A stretch of 64,000 nucleotides of DNA from JANXVR01 sp034667405 (lineage in GTDB: Bacteria > Actinomycetota > UBA4738 > HRBIN12). The notes beneath the pieces are model-generated. The model saw nothing but the letters and a program-made list of their open reading frames with translations, made no database searches and was not told the DNA's origin. Each line of letters opens with the position of its first letter. The first letter of the stretch is position 1. Position numbers and translations under genes: made by a program. Shown piece by piece: positions 8,661 through 17,492 of the stretch. The stretch is taken from the NCBI GenBank assembly GCA_034667405.1, contig JAXDJX010000006.1:27075-91074 (forward strand), given 5' to 3'.

Positions 8661-10511
8661 TCAACGACCGCGAGCGAGTTCCACCACATCGGAAGCCAGG
8701 TCATAGCGCCCGAACTGAGGCATGACGTAGATCCCGGCGACTCCCTCCTCTCGGAGCTCACCGATGAGTTCGCCGGCCATGGCCACCCCTTCCCGCCAGG
8801 CGTCCTCCCCTGCCGCTTCCATCCGCCGCGATGCCGACTCCGGGATCTCGATGCCGGGAACCTCGTTGTGGAGGAATGCTGCGTGGCGCGCGGTGATCAG
8901 TGGCAAGACCCCCGCGATGAGCGGCACGTCCAGCTCCCTGCCGGCGAGAGCGTGATACGCCGCACGGAGCTTGACCAGCGGTTCTCGCGCATGCAGCGGC
9001 TGGGTCAGCAGGAATCGGGCGCCGTTGTCCACTTTCTTCTTCAGGAGCCGAACCTCGCGGTCCAGATCGGCCGCAGCGGGAGCCACGGCGGCGCCGGCGA
9101 AGAACGATGTGGGTTCGCCGATGGATGCACCGGCACGATCGACGCCTTCGTTGAATCCGTCGGTGATCAACGCCAGGAGCCCGGTAGCCGTCACGTCGAC
9201 GTTGTTCGAGCCCTGCGGGAAGTCGCCGATGGTCACGGGGTCGCCCACGCACACGAACAAGTTCCGGATCCCCAGCGCGTGCGCGCCCAGCAGGTCGCCC
9301 TGGAGTCGCAGGAGATTCCGGCCGCGCGTGGGGAAGTGCAACACCGTTTCGATGTCCGCCTGCTCCTCGATGAGCCTGCACGCGGCCCAGGCGCTCATCC
9401 GCATCTTCGCCATCGGGGAGTCGGCGACATCTATGACATCGGCTCCCGCCTCTCCGAGCGTGGTCGCAGCGGCGACGAGTGTCGCTGCGCTGAACGAACG
9501 CGGTGGTTCCATCTCCACCGCGATGACCAGCTCCCCACGGGCGAGCTTGGCCTCCAGGCCGGTCGGCGGCGCGGTGGTGGCCGGCCGCTCCTCCAGCTCC
9601 ACGGGCCGTCCCGCCACCTCGAGACGAACGTGCGGAGCCAGATCGCCCAGCGCCTGCGCCATGGCGGCGATGTGCGCCGTTCCCGATCCGCAGCATCCCC
9701 CCACGATGGCAACCCCTTCGTCGAGGAACGCCCGGGCATGTTCGGCGAAGTAGTCGGGCGTCGCTGGATAGACGAAACGGCCACCGACCTCGGCGGGACC
9801 GCCGGCGTTGGGTCGAACCATGAGAGGGAGGCCTGCCGCGTAGCCGCCCATGGCACGCACGATGCGGAGCGCCTGCGCCGGGCCTTCACCGCAGTTAACG
9901 CCGATCGCATCGACGGCAAGGTCCGCGAGCCCGGCCGCCACCTGCTCCGGCGTGGACCCGAGCAAGGTCCGGTCATCCCGGGTGAACGTCATGCTGGCCA
10001 CCACGGCCAGATGCGGCGCTACATCGCGCGCCGCCGCAACCGCCCGCTCAACCTCGCGCAGGTCGGACTGCGTCTCGATGATCAGAACGTCCACGCCGCC
10101 CTCGGCCAGTGCGAAGGCTTGTTCCCCGTACGCGTCGAACGCCTGTGCAGGAATAACGCGCCCGTACGGTGCGAGCCGAATCCCCAGCGGCCCCATAGAG
10201 CCGCCCACCAGCTTCGCCCCGGCGAGCCGGGCGATCGAGGCCCCGGCGCGGTTGAGCTCCCCCACCCGTCGCTCCATCCCGTGGCCGCCAAGTCGGAATC
10301 GGTTGGCCCCGAAGGTGTTCGTGAGCACGAGCCTCGCCCCTGCTTGTACGAACGAACGGTGAACCAGTGCAACGTCCGCGGGGCCGTCGACGTTGAGCGC
10401 CTCGAGGCACGCACCGACCGGGGCGCCGGCCGCGATGAGGGCCGTTCCCATGCCTCCGTCGGACAGCAGGGCTTCTCCCGCGATGAATGTACGGAGCTCG
10501 TCGCCGTTCAT
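8661..10511 (-). CDS. Bifunctional homocysteine S-methyltransferase / methylenetetrahydrofolate reductase
   Basis: A 616-residue fusion like Bacillus YitJ. Residues ~1-290 are a Pfam S-methyl-trans (homocysteine methyltransferase) barrel with the N-terminal LLSDGGMGT and the zinc cysteines in GVNCGEG (~206) and GGCCGSG (~271). Residues ~325-616 are a MTHFR barrel (VIAVEMEPPRS..., LFVCVGDP, FLLTQPL). Together they make 5-methyl-THF and pass methyl groups to homocysteine, giving methionine. The ATG at 10511 is chosen because it overlaps the stop of the upstream OsmC gene (ATGA); the longer open frame has a basic, non-homologous extension. No S-adenosylmethionine or cobalamin riboswitch was seen upstream. 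Confidence 0.92.
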   Translation of the reverse strand: MNGDELRTFIAGEALLSDGGMGTALIAAGAPVGACLEALNVDGPADVALVHRSFVQAGARLVLTNTFGANRFRLGGHGMERRVGELNRAGASIARLAGAKLVGGSMGPLGIRLAPYGRVIPAQAFDAYGEQAFALAEGGVDVLIIETQSDLREVERAVAAARDVAPHLAVVASMTFTRDDRTLLGSTPEQVAAGLADLAVDAIGVNCGEGPAQALRIVRAMGGYAAGLPLMVRPNAGGPAEVGGRFVYPATPDYFAEHARAFLDEGVAIVGGCCGSGTAHIAAMAQALGDLAPHVRLEVAGRPVELEERPATTAPPTGLEAKLARGELVIAVEMEPPRSFSAATLVAAATTLGEAGADVIDVADSPMAKMRMSAWAACRLIEEQADIETVLHFPTRGRNLLRLQGDLLGAHALGIRNLFVCVGDPVTIGDFPQGSNNVDVTATGLLALITDGFNEGVDRAGASIGEPTSFFAGAAVAPAAADLDREVRLLKKKVDNGARFLLTQPLHAREPLVKLRAAYHALAGRELDVPLIAGVLPLITARHAAFLHNEVPGIEIPESASRRMEAAGEDAWREGVAMAGELIGELREEGVAGIYVMPQFGRYDLASDVVELARGR

Positions 10512-10912
10512 CCGATCACCACGACCTCGTGGGTGAGCTCGACCGGCTCGCGAAGCGTCGCAGCAACCGCGCAATACTTCGACTCCGCCAGATCAACCGC
10601 CTTCCGCGCTTTCGTGAGGTCCACGGTGCCCGTGAGAACGAAGCGCATGTGGATGGATCGGAAAGCCCAGGGTGGTTCGGGGTCCTGATGCGTGAGGATC
10701 TCGACTTCAAGGCCGCGGAGATCCTGGCGCTGCTTCTGAAGGATGACCACCGTGTCGTACGCGGTGCACGCCGCGAGCGACAAGGGGAGAAGATCGGACG
10801 GCTTGGCGCCGGGGCCGTGGCTGTCGCCACCGATCATCAGCGGAGACCCATATGCCGTGTGACCCAGGAATTGCAGACCCTCGCCCGTCCATGCCAACCG
10901 CTGTGCCCCCAT
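10508..10912 (-). CDS. OsmC/Ohr-family protein
   Basis: A 134-residue OsmC-fold protein with the two family cysteines: C49 in LAACTAYD and C114 in SKYCAVA. Family members are thiol peroxidases that reduce organic hydroperoxides, or YhfA-like proteins of unclear role. The sequence GAKPSDLLPLSLAACT is the classic OsmC signature. It is co-transcribed with the downstream methionine-synthesis fusion (4-nt overlap), which may link thiol redox to sulfur amino acid metabolism; that link is inference. Confidence 0.9.
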   Translation of the reverse strand: MGAQRLAWTGEGLQFLGHTAYGSPLMIGGDSHGPGAKPSDLLPLSLAACTAYDTVVILQKQRQDLRGLEVEILTHQDPEPPWAFRSIHMRFVLTGTVDLTKARKAVDLAESKYCAVAATLREPVELTHEVVVIG

Positions 10913-10954
10913 AGGGGGAGTCTAGGAGGGATGGCCGCCGAGGGATGGCCGCCG

Positions 10955-10993
10955 CCGGGGTCGAGCCGCGTTTCCGCGACGGCTCGACCCCGG
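10955..10993. terminator. Strong 14-bp perfect inverted repeat between beta-helix and OsmC genes
   Basis: CCGGGGTCGAGCCG (10955-10968) pairs perfectly with CGGCTCGACCCCGG (10980-10993) around an 11-nt loop. It lies 7 nt past the stop of the beta-helix gene on the minus strand and upstream of the OsmC start. It would form a very stable hairpin and is placed like a terminator for the beta-helix transcript, but no U-run follows on either strand, so a Rho-assisted stop or 3' end protection is as likely. Confidence 0.6.
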
Positions 10994-11000
10994 CAACGTT

Positions 11001-13067
11001 CTAGTGACGCTGGACGGAGGCGTCGTCGGCGTTGAAGCAGGCTCCGTGGGGGGCCTTGGCGATCGACGCGGCGAGGCCGATCGTCGAGTGGCCGGGCTGC
11101 AGCGCCGTGTAATCCACCGTGACCTGCTGCCACGTGGTGGACAGCGTGACGTGCCCGGTGTTGGATCCGATCTTCGTCCTGCCTTTAGTCTCGGCCAGCG
11201 TCAGCTTGAGCACCTTCCCAGCGGTCCGGGCCCGCACCCACAGGGTGGCGGTGTAGGTGCCCGTGGCACTCGGCTTCACCCAGTTGGGCGCGTCCACCAA
11301 GCCACAGGAGATCTGGCTGGAGCTGGGGTTCGACACCAGGGCACTGAAGCCGCCACCGTGCGACGTTGTTCCGACCCTGGTCAGCGTCGAGACCTTGCCA
11401 CTGTGATTCCATCCTGTCAGATCGGTCTCGAAGCCCGGGTTCGTCACGTACTCGATCGAGCTTGAGGCCGTGACCGGCTTCGTCGCGTCTGAATGGTTGA
11501 GGGCGGTGTCCGTGACGGTCACCGTCACCGTCCACGAGCCGGCGTTGTCGTAGGTGTGTTGCGCCGACGAACCCGCCTGTGGGCCCACCGTGGTCCCGTC
11601 GCCGAAGTTGAACGTGTAGGTCGCGATCGGCGTGGCGTCCGTGTCCGTCGAGCCCGACGCATCGGCAGTCACCTGCAGCGGCGCAAGACCGGTGTCGGGG
11701 GTGACGGTGAGCGCGGCCACCGGAGGTGCGTCGACGCCGGGGGGCTGGTACTCGAGCGCCCCCCGATCGTCGAACGCACGCGGACCGGCGCCCGTGTTGG
11801 TGGTAAGCGGGTCGTCGATCCGCGCGGCTCCCGCCATGTCGCTTGATGTCTCCTGCGGCGTGCCTGAGTCCGCAGAGTCGATCGCGTGGGAGCCCGCCGT
11901 GAGGTGGAAGTCGGCGTTGCCCGGGTTGGCCCAGTTCGGGTCACCCTGCAGGCCGTGGGTCTCGTTTCCGGTGGCGGTCGTGAACGCCGACACCGTCGAA
12001 TACTTCGTTCCGCCCCAGGTGATCAGCGTTCCGGGGCCGCTCTGGTTCACCATGTCGTAGTCCAACGAGGTGCCCGACGATGAAGCCGAGTCGACCCAGA
12101 GATCGCCGCGCTTCGTGGTCCCGTTGTCGGCGACGATGTTGTTCCTGACGACGGAACCGGTGGAGCCGGTCTCGAGCGTGATCCCCGACGTGGTGTTCCC
12201 GTAGATCGAGTTGGACACGATAGCGTTCCCGGTCGAGGAGAGTGCATCGATGCCGTGGTCGCCATTGTTGTAGGAGACGTTGTTCACGGCCGCGTTGTTC
12301 GCGGCGCCGTTGTAGAACTGGATCCCCGAGTCTTCGTTGTCATACACCGTGTTGCCGATGATGGTGTTGCCTGATGCCCGGACATCGATGCCGGGTGCCG
12401 CGTGCACGTACTGGCGCGCGTTCGCGAAGCTAGTGTTGCCGGAGACGACATCGTTCGTGCTGGTGAGTGTCAGGGCGATGCCGGCATCACTGTTGTGGTC
12501 GGTCTGGTTGCCGGTGATCGTCGAAGCGGTGGTGCCCTTGACGATGATGCCGTACTTCGTGTTACCGGCCGTCGGGCTGCCTGCCCCCGTGACGGTGTTG
12601 CCGGTCACCGTGATGTGGGACGACCCGGACAGGTTCACTCCGTATCCCACTGGGTTGAGGATCTTGAACCCCTGGATCGTGACCCAGCTCTGATTCGTGA
12701 CCGTGAAACCGTAGGCCGGTGAGGAGATCCTGACCGTAGCTCCGGTCGCGTTCCTGATCACGATGGGATCGGCCGAGGTTCCGGACTTTCCCACGTTCAC
12801 CTTCTCGTTGTACGTGCCGGCTTCCACGATCACCGTGGCCCCTGGGGAAGTCTTCGCGACGGCCGCGCTGATGGAGCAGAAGGGCACGCCTGCGGTTCCG
12901 CTTCCCAGGTCGGAGCAGGAAGCATTGTTCTTGTCCACATGCAGGTTGCCGGTGAGTGCTTGGGCTGTAGTCGGAAGGACGAGAACAGTGGTGGCGGCCA
13001 TGGTAAGGACGGCTACAGCTATAGGACGAGCTGACCTTTTCTTCGTTCTGGCGGTGCTCTGCTTCAC
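11001..13067 (-). CDS. Secreted right-handed beta-helix protein with PKD and carbohydrate-binding-like domains
   Basis: A 688-residue exported protein. The GTG at 13067 is preferred over the upstream open frame because GGAGG sits 6 nt before it and it directly precedes a signal peptide (basic KQSTARTKKRSARP, then a hydrophobic core ending TTAQA). Residues ~45-330 hold repeated turns of the parallel beta-helix (PbH1) type, with N-rich ladders such as GNTIIGNTVYDNEDSGIQFYN. A PKD domain follows (~445-535), and the C-terminal ~150 residues (NPGFETDLTGW...) resemble a CBM4/9-like jelly roll. Such proteins are usually polysaccharide lyases, epimerases or hydrolases. Its place beside glycan genes suggests it acts on the cell's own or an environmental polysaccharide (inference). 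Confidence 0.85.
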   Translation of the reverse strand: MKQSTARTKKRSARPIAVAVLTMAATTVLVLPTTAQALTGNLHVDKNNASCSDLGSGTAGVPFCSISAAVAKTSPGATVIVEAGTYNEKVNVGKSGTSADPIVIRNATGATVRISSPAYGFTVTNQSWVTIQGFKILNPVGYGVNLSGSSHITVTGNTVTGAGSPTAGNTKYGIIVKGTTASTITGNQTDHNSDAGIALTLTSTNDVVSGNTSFANARQYVHAAPGIDVRASGNTIIGNTVYDNEDSGIQFYNGAANNAAVNNVSYNNGDHGIDALSSTGNAIVSNSIYGNTTSGITLETGSTGSVVRNNIVADNGTTKRGDLWVDSASSSGTSLDYDMVNQSGPGTLITWGGTKYSTVSAFTTATGNETHGLQGDPNWANPGNADFHLTAGSHAIDSADSGTPQETSSDMAGAARIDDPLTTNTGAGPRAFDDRGALEYQPPGVDAPPVAALTVTPDTGLAPLQVTADASGSTDTDATPIATYTFNFGDGTTVGPQAGSSAQHTYDNAGSWTVTVTVTDTALNHSDATKPVTASSSIEYVTNPGFETDLTGWNHSGKVSTLTRVGTTSHGGGFSALVSNPSSSQISCGLVDAPNWVKPSATGTYTATLWVRARTAGKVLKLTLAETKGRTKIGSNTGHVTLSTTWQQVTVDYTALQPGHSTIGLAASIAKAPHGACFNADDASVQRH

Positions 13068-13134
13068 GGGGGACCTCCAGGTTCGGGATGAGAGGAGGAA
13101 GTCCACCACGTGTGACGTACGGCGAAACCGCCCG

Positions 13135-13155
13135 CCCTACGTAAATCCCCTACGT
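13135..13155. promoter_or_regulatory. Tandem CCCTACGT elements upstream of the beta-helix gene
   Basis: Two direct copies of CCCTACGT lie at 13135-13142 and 13148-13155, 13 nt apart (ACGTAGGG when read toward the beta-helix gene). A spacing near one helical turn and a position ~70-90 nt before the start fit a regulator site. The same core appears before the two DUF1996 genes. The binding protein is unknown; the nearby NarL-type regulators are candidates. Confidence 0.35.
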
Positions 13156-13181
13156 CGAACGGTGGACGAACGAGTTTTCTA

Positions 13182-14057
13182 CTACGTTCCGGGCTTCCCG
13201 CAGTCCACGTTGACCTTGAGACATACGTGCACGAAATGGACGAGCCGGCGCTGTCTCCATGCGTTGAAGAAATCGGCGTGCATCGTGTACGCCGGGCCAC
13301 TCGACAAGGATATCTTCCTCCCGTCATGGACGGGGAACTCCAGCGCGTAGATCAGGCGAGGTACGGGGACCGGGTGGGACTTCGGACACTGATAGACACC
13401 GTCGTCGCGTGGATCGACGGAATATGCCATGTGACTCTTGTGGTCGAGGCTATCGGTGTGGCGACCGTCCCAGCAGTCCGGGAAGTTGATGTGGGCGGTG
13501 ACCCATCCGTTCAAGCAGTTCACGGGCTGCCGGAAGCTCTTCCGCGGGCCGCCGTGGGTGCATCCCCAGTACGTCACCTTCGTCGTCGGCGCCGGTTTGG
13601 TGGCGTGGGAGTCGCCAGCGATCATCCTGAGCCTGGCAGGGAACGCGTGGATGGCCTTGGCAGGCCGCGTGATGTGCTGGTAGTAGAAGTTCGCGGAGCG
13701 AGGTTTGATGGCTGCACCGCGCACGATGACGGCAGGAGCCCAGTACCCGGCGAGGTCGCTGCCCATCGCACAGCTGGTGGTGCCGGCTAGGAGCGACTTG
13801 TACGTCGAGAACCCGTCGGTTGTCTTGTTCCCATAGAAGTCATGCAGGTGCCCGGCGGACGAGACCCCCGGATAGACGATCGGGTCGGCCATCTGGCGGT
13901 GTGAATAGCCGCACACGCTGATCCAGCCGGCGTCTGAGGCATGTGCCGTCGGCACCGTCGCCAAGGAGGCGGCCACGATGGCGAGCAGCGAGATCATCCT
14001 TGCCGCCGTTCGACCGAACCTTGGCGTCCCTAGGGGGGTGCGACTACTGCCGAACAC
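13182..14057 (-). CDS. Secreted DUF1996-domain protein 1
   Basis: An exported protein with a DUF1996 domain, a family of unknown function common in actinobacteria and fungi. Conserved family residues are visible: GWISVCGYSHRQMADPIVYPG, GHLHDFYGN, YWAPAVI, INFPDCWDG and SHMAYS, with many histidines and paired cysteines. The start is uncertain. ATG 13997 gives a signal peptide lacking a basic N-region, while GTG 14057 gives a normal one (RF...GRTAARMISLLAIVAAS...AHA); the latter is used, although its GGAG is very close to the start. The frame stays open to 14225. A paralogue lies at 34683, across the glycan operon. Confidence 0.8.
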   Translation of the reverse strand: MFGSSRTPLGTPRFGRTAARMISLLAIVAASLATVPTAHASDAGWISVCGYSHRQMADPIVYPGVSSAGHLHDFYGNKTTDGFSTYKSLLAGTTSCAMGSDLAGYWAPAVIVRGAAIKPRSANFYYQHITRPAKAIHAFPARLRMIAGDSHATKPAPTTKVTYWGCTHGGPRKSFRQPVNCLNGWVTAHINFPDCWDGRHTDSLDHKSHMAYSVDPRDDGVYQCPKSHPVPVPRLIYALEFPVHDGRKISLSSGPAYTMHADFFNAWRQRRLVHFVHVCLKVNVDCGKPGT

Positions 14058-14355
14058 GTCTCCGACCCTACTCGGAGGGTCAAGCAACGCGTCCGCGAGA
14101 CCTTCTACGGAAGCGGCAGCGATGAGCGTAGGTACCGGTCCACGGTCACCTGGATGGCGGTCGCGACGCCTTCGATAGCCCCCTCTACGTAGGGGCGGTA
14201 AGGAAGTTCTGACAAACCTCGTCATCCATCCCCCATCTGGTGGAGGTGCTTGAGCCCAGATGAACTACGTTGATGTGACTAAATTTCATGGTCCTAACCC
14301 TTGCGCGCGATGGGCCGTAACAGGTATCGTCGCGCCCGCTGGAAGGGGTACCAAC
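14058..14355. promoter_or_regulatory. Divergent intergenic region with CTACGTAG palindrome
   Basis: This ~300-nt gap separates DUF1996 protein 1 (minus) from the histidine kinase (plus). It contains CCCCTCTACGTAGGGG at 14180-14195, whose centre CTACGTAG (14185-14192) is a perfect palindrome with C-rich and G-rich arms. It could serve both divergent promoters. The gap may be partly coding if either gene starts further out. I could not place -35/-10 boxes with confidence, and no RNA gene is visible. Confidence 0.35.
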
Positions 14356-15924
14356 GTGGCGCAACAGGACCGACAGGCGCCTGTTCCCTCCTCGTCGGGC
14401 GAGGGAACAAAGGCGTGGCAGACACTGCATACAGCGCGGTCCATGACTGCCTTTGGCCGAGCGTTGTCCCGGGCCGCACAATCCGTGATCGATGCTCCGG
14501 GGAGCTCGGTGAGGGTGTGGTGGGCTGAACAGGGCGAGCCACAGCTCGTGTACGCGACGCCTGACGAGATCGATACCGGATGGTCGGCTCCGGCGATCCG
14601 CGCGTCGGCGTTGCGCGACCACACGACCCGCATCATCCCGTCACGAACCACCGTCGGAAGCGCCGTCGGGCTGTACGGGCTCTCGAGTGGAAGATCACGT
14701 GGCGTGTTGGAGGTGCAGTTGAGCCGTCTGGCCCTCGAAGAGTCCACGGATGAACTCTCGGCGTTAGCTGCATTCGCGGCACCTCTACCGCCGATGGTGG
14801 AGAGCCGGCGTCGGGAGGCGCTCATGGCGGCAGCGTTCGAACTCGGCAACTCGCTCTCGACATCGATGGCTCCGGACGACGCCGCGCGCAAGGTTGCGAA
14901 GTTCCTGGCCCGCGCGTTCGACACGGCGGTCGTCGTCTGGCGAGCCGACGAAGCGACCGACATGCATCTGGTCGGACAGTCGGGGTTCCCGGTACACGCT
15001 CGGGAGACCCTCAACGCGATGCGGGTCAACCCCCGGTGGGATTCGATGACGCCCGCGGAACGGGCGCTGCAGCGTGCGGCGATCGAGGAGTTGATCGGCG
15101 GCTCCGTCGACGTCTATACGGATGAGCACGTCGTGCTGTTCACCGGCGCCGTCGCGACACCCGAAGCGGTCACCGCCGCCATGGCGACCGCGTTCCTCGT
15201 CCATGCCTTGAGCCGTGTAGGCAGCCGCGTCTTCGAAGCGGCCACCCAGCGGCAACTCGACCTCTCGGTAGCCGTGGTCTCACACGAGATCAGGTCTCCC
15301 CTCTTGGGCGTGGAGGGCGCACTCGGCATCCTCATGGGGCGCGCCACCCTCCCACCAGCAGATCGTGACCTCCTGCGCCGCGCCAGAGGAGAGGTTCGTC
15401 GGGTCCTGACGGAAACGAAGCACCTGCTCGTACCGACCTCGGGACGTGGGGTCTCCACTCGTCGGAGGATGGACCTGTTGGTAGTCACGCGAACGGCACT
15501 GAAGATCGCCCGAGAGACCTCGGATGGTGCCGATGTCGCCGTCCGTGGCGAGCGAGACCTGTTCGTGATCGCCGACGCGGCATCGCTTCGCCGTGCAGTG
15601 ACCAACATCGTTCGCAACGCGCTCGTTCATGCCGCCGGCGGCCCGATCAACATCGTGGTCGCGCGCGACGGCGAGCACGGAGTGATCCGCGTCTCCGATG
15701 TCGGACCGGGGATCCCTCGCCAGGAGAGAGACAGCATCTTCGATCCATTCGTGCGAGGAAGTACCGGCCGGAAGGTGGAAGGCTCTGGCCTAGGGCTCTT
15801 CGTCGCGAGACTGGCGGTCGAGTCGAACGGAGGCTCGCTCACGCTTCGCAGCGGGCCGCGCGGCTCGACGTTCACCATCCGACTACCGCTCGCCGGAAGG
15901 GGGCCGTCATCGTCCGCGTCTTGA
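14356..15924 (+). CDS. Soluble sensor histidine kinase
   Basis: A 522-residue kinase with no transmembrane segment. GTG 14356 is chosen because GGAAGGGG lies 7 nt before it; the frame is open to 14260. An N-terminal sensory region (~1-280) includes a probable GAF-like domain (~165-285). The HisKA motif is VSHEIRSPLLG with H310 as the phosphorylated histidine. The HATPase_c domain has the N box (NIVRNALVHA), G1 (DVGPGIP), F box (FDPFVRG) and G2 (GSGLGLF). The next gene, a response regulator, overlaps its stop, so they form a two-component pair. The cytosolic location suggests it senses an internal or diffusible signal. Confidence 0.92.
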   Translation: MAQQDRQAPVPSSSGEGTKAWQTLHTARSMTAFGRALSRAAQSVIDAPGSSVRVWWAEQGEPQLVYATPDEIDTGWSAPAIRASALRDHTTRIIPSRTTVGSAVGLYGLSSGRSRGVLEVQLSRLALEESTDELSALAAFAAPLPPMVESRRREALMAAAFELGNSLSTSMAPDDAARKVAKFLARAFDTAVVVWRADEATDMHLVGQSGFPVHARETLNAMRVNPRWDSMTPAERALQRAAIEELIGGSVDVYTDEHVVLFTGAVATPEAVTAAMATAFLVHALSRVGSRVFEAATQRQLDLSVAVVSHEIRSPLLGVEGALGILMGRATLPPADRDLLRRARGEVRRVLTETKHLLVPTSGRGVSTRRRMDLLVVTRTALKIARETSDGADVAVRGERDLFVIADAASLRRAVTNIVRNALVHAAGGPINIVVARDGEHGVIRVSDVGPGIPRQERDSIFDPFVRGSTGRKVEGSGLGLFVARLAVESNGGSLTLRSGPRGSTFTIRLPLAGRGPSSSAS

Positions 15925-16559
15925 TCGTCGATGATCAGCGGCTCTTCGCCGACACGATCCGCATCACCCTGGAGTCCGTCGGGATGGAGGTCCTCGAGAT
16001 CGCGACCGATGGACATCAAGCATTGGCGATCGTCGAGGCGGAGGAACCCGACGTCGTCCTCATGGATATCGGCCTTCCCGACCGCAGCGGTTTGGCGGTG
16101 GGCAGGGACATCATCGACCGATACCCGGACATCAAAGTGATCGCGTTGACGGCGCTGGATGACCCGAAGGCCGTCGAGGAAGCGCTCCTCCTGGGATTCC
16201 ACGGCTATGTCACCAAGGACACGCCCGTCGCGCGCTTCCACCAATCGATCCAGGCCGCGCGGGATGGTCAGGTGGTGGCTCCGCACACGCGACGGCGTCG
16301 TGAGTCCGACAGCGTGTCGCTCCTGGCCCGACAGCTAACCCCGCGCGAGCGGGAGGTCCTGGAACTGATCGTCAAGGGGATGAGCAGTCGGGCGATCGCC
16401 ACGACGTTGGGCATCAGCCCCAACACCTTCCGCACCCATGTGCAGGCCGTTCTGACGAAGCTCCAGGTCCATACCCGGCTGGAGGCGGCGACGTTCGCCG
16501 TTCAGCACGGCCTCGTTCCACTTCCGCAGATCTCGAGGGGTCTCACCTATATGCGTTAG
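15921..16559 (+). CDS. NarL/LuxR-type response regulator 1
   Basis: A receiver domain with phospho-acceptor D49 (VLMDIGLPD) is followed by a GerE/LuxR helix-turn-helix (LTPREREVLELIVKGMSSRAIATTLGISPNTFRTHVQAVLTKL split across ~145-190), so it is a DNA-binding output partner of the upstream kinase. The only standard start codon nearby is TTG 15921, overlapping the kinase stop (TTGA). It would clip the first beta strand, because the frame upstream reads I-V-R-V-L-I-V-D-D, a typical receiver N-terminus, from an ATC at 15909 that sits just after AAGGGGG. The true start may therefore be that ATC. Confidence 0.88.
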   Translation: MIVDDQRLFADTIRITLESVGMEVLEIATDGHQALAIVEAEEPDVVLMDIGLPDRSGLAVGRDIIDRYPDIKVIALTALDDPKAVEEALLLGFHGYVTKDTPVARFHQSIQAARDGQVVAPHTRRRRESDSVSLLARQLTPREREVLELIVKGMSSRAIATTLGISPNTFRTHVQAVLTKLQVHTRLEAATFAVQHGLVPLPQISRGLTYMR

Positions 16560-16657
16560 TACTCCCTCATACGTTTATCGCATCACAGGTACTGGATTCG
16601 GCCCGTGACCCGGCCCCGCTGGACACGTAGCGTCATCCATCCAAAAGGGCTGTCGTT

Positions 16658-17335
16658 ATGCAGATATCAACAATCAGAGTGCTACTCGCCGATGAACAGT
16701 CGCTCTTCCGTGAAGCGATGCGTAGCGTCTTGGGCTGTCAAGAGGACGTCGAGGTAGTCGGAGACGTAGGGAATGGGTACGCCGCCGTCTCCGAGATCGA
16801 ACGCGTGCAGCCCGATGTAGCCGTAGTAGATGCAGGATTGCAGAACTGCAGCGGTATCCGGGTCGTGGGGATGATCGCCGAGAAACTCCCGACATGTCGC
16901 GTCGTCGTCATGTCGGCCGAGGAGGACGACGACATCCTCGTGGAGGCCATGTCGGCGGGCGCAAGCGCCTACGTAACGAAGTCCGTTCCTCTCGTCGAAC
17001 TCATCGAGGCGGTACGGGCAACACACCGCGGCGAGACGCTCGTTCCGCCGCTCATGCTAGGCCGATTGCTGCACCGACTCGTACGCCGCCGGCACGAAGC
17101 CGATGAGGCCCAGCAGCTGATCTCGAAGCTCACGCCCCGGGAACATGAAGTGCTCGAGCTCCTCGCGCAGGGGGCCGACAACGAACGGATCGCCATCACG
17201 CTCGTCATCTCCCCGCAGACTGCGCGTACGCACGTCCAGAACATCGTTTCCAAGCTCGGGATGCACTCCAGACTCGAGGCGGCGATGTTCGCCCGCAAGG
17301 CCGGAATCGTCGAAGACATCCTCGTTCTCGACTGA
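16658..17335 (+). CDS. NarL/LuxR-type response regulator 2
   Basis: A 225-residue regulator with a receiver (D58 in VAVVDAGLQNCSG, conserved K in AYVTKSVP) and a C-terminal LuxR-type HTH (KLTPREHEVLELLAQGADNERIA...). The first acidic-pocket residues are DE rather than the usual DD. AAAAGGG lies 8 nt before the ATG. It is not overlapping the previous gene (98-nt gap) and has no kinase of its own nearby, so the single upstream kinase may feed both regulators (inference). Its likely targets are the following glycan genes. Confidence 0.9.
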   Translation: MQISTIRVLLADEQSLFREAMRSVLGCQEDVEVVGDVGNGYAAVSEIERVQPDVAVVDAGLQNCSGIRVVGMIAEKLPTCRVVVMSAEEDDDILVEAMSAGASAYVTKSVPLVELIEAVRATHRGETLVPPLMLGRLLHRLVRRRHEADEAQQLISKLTPREHEVLELLAQGADNERIAITLVISPQTARTHVQNIVSKLGMHSRLEAAMFARKAGIVEDILVLD

Positions 17336-17492
17336 TCTTCTCACCGTAGTGCGTTCGGCGTAGCTGAATTACGGCGCGGACCGGATGCATCTCGTTTTCG
17401 ATTACGACATCCTGCGATACCCGGCCCCCCACAGTCCGAGGAGGGCACCCGACAAACGGGTCTGACTGGCCGGCAACGAGCGGAGGAACGGA

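Noticed and set aside
8868..10688. 606-codon open frame on the plus strand opposite the methyltransferase/MTHFR gene
   Set aside because: Shadow of the real minus-strand gene, rich in Arg and lacking any recognisable domain.
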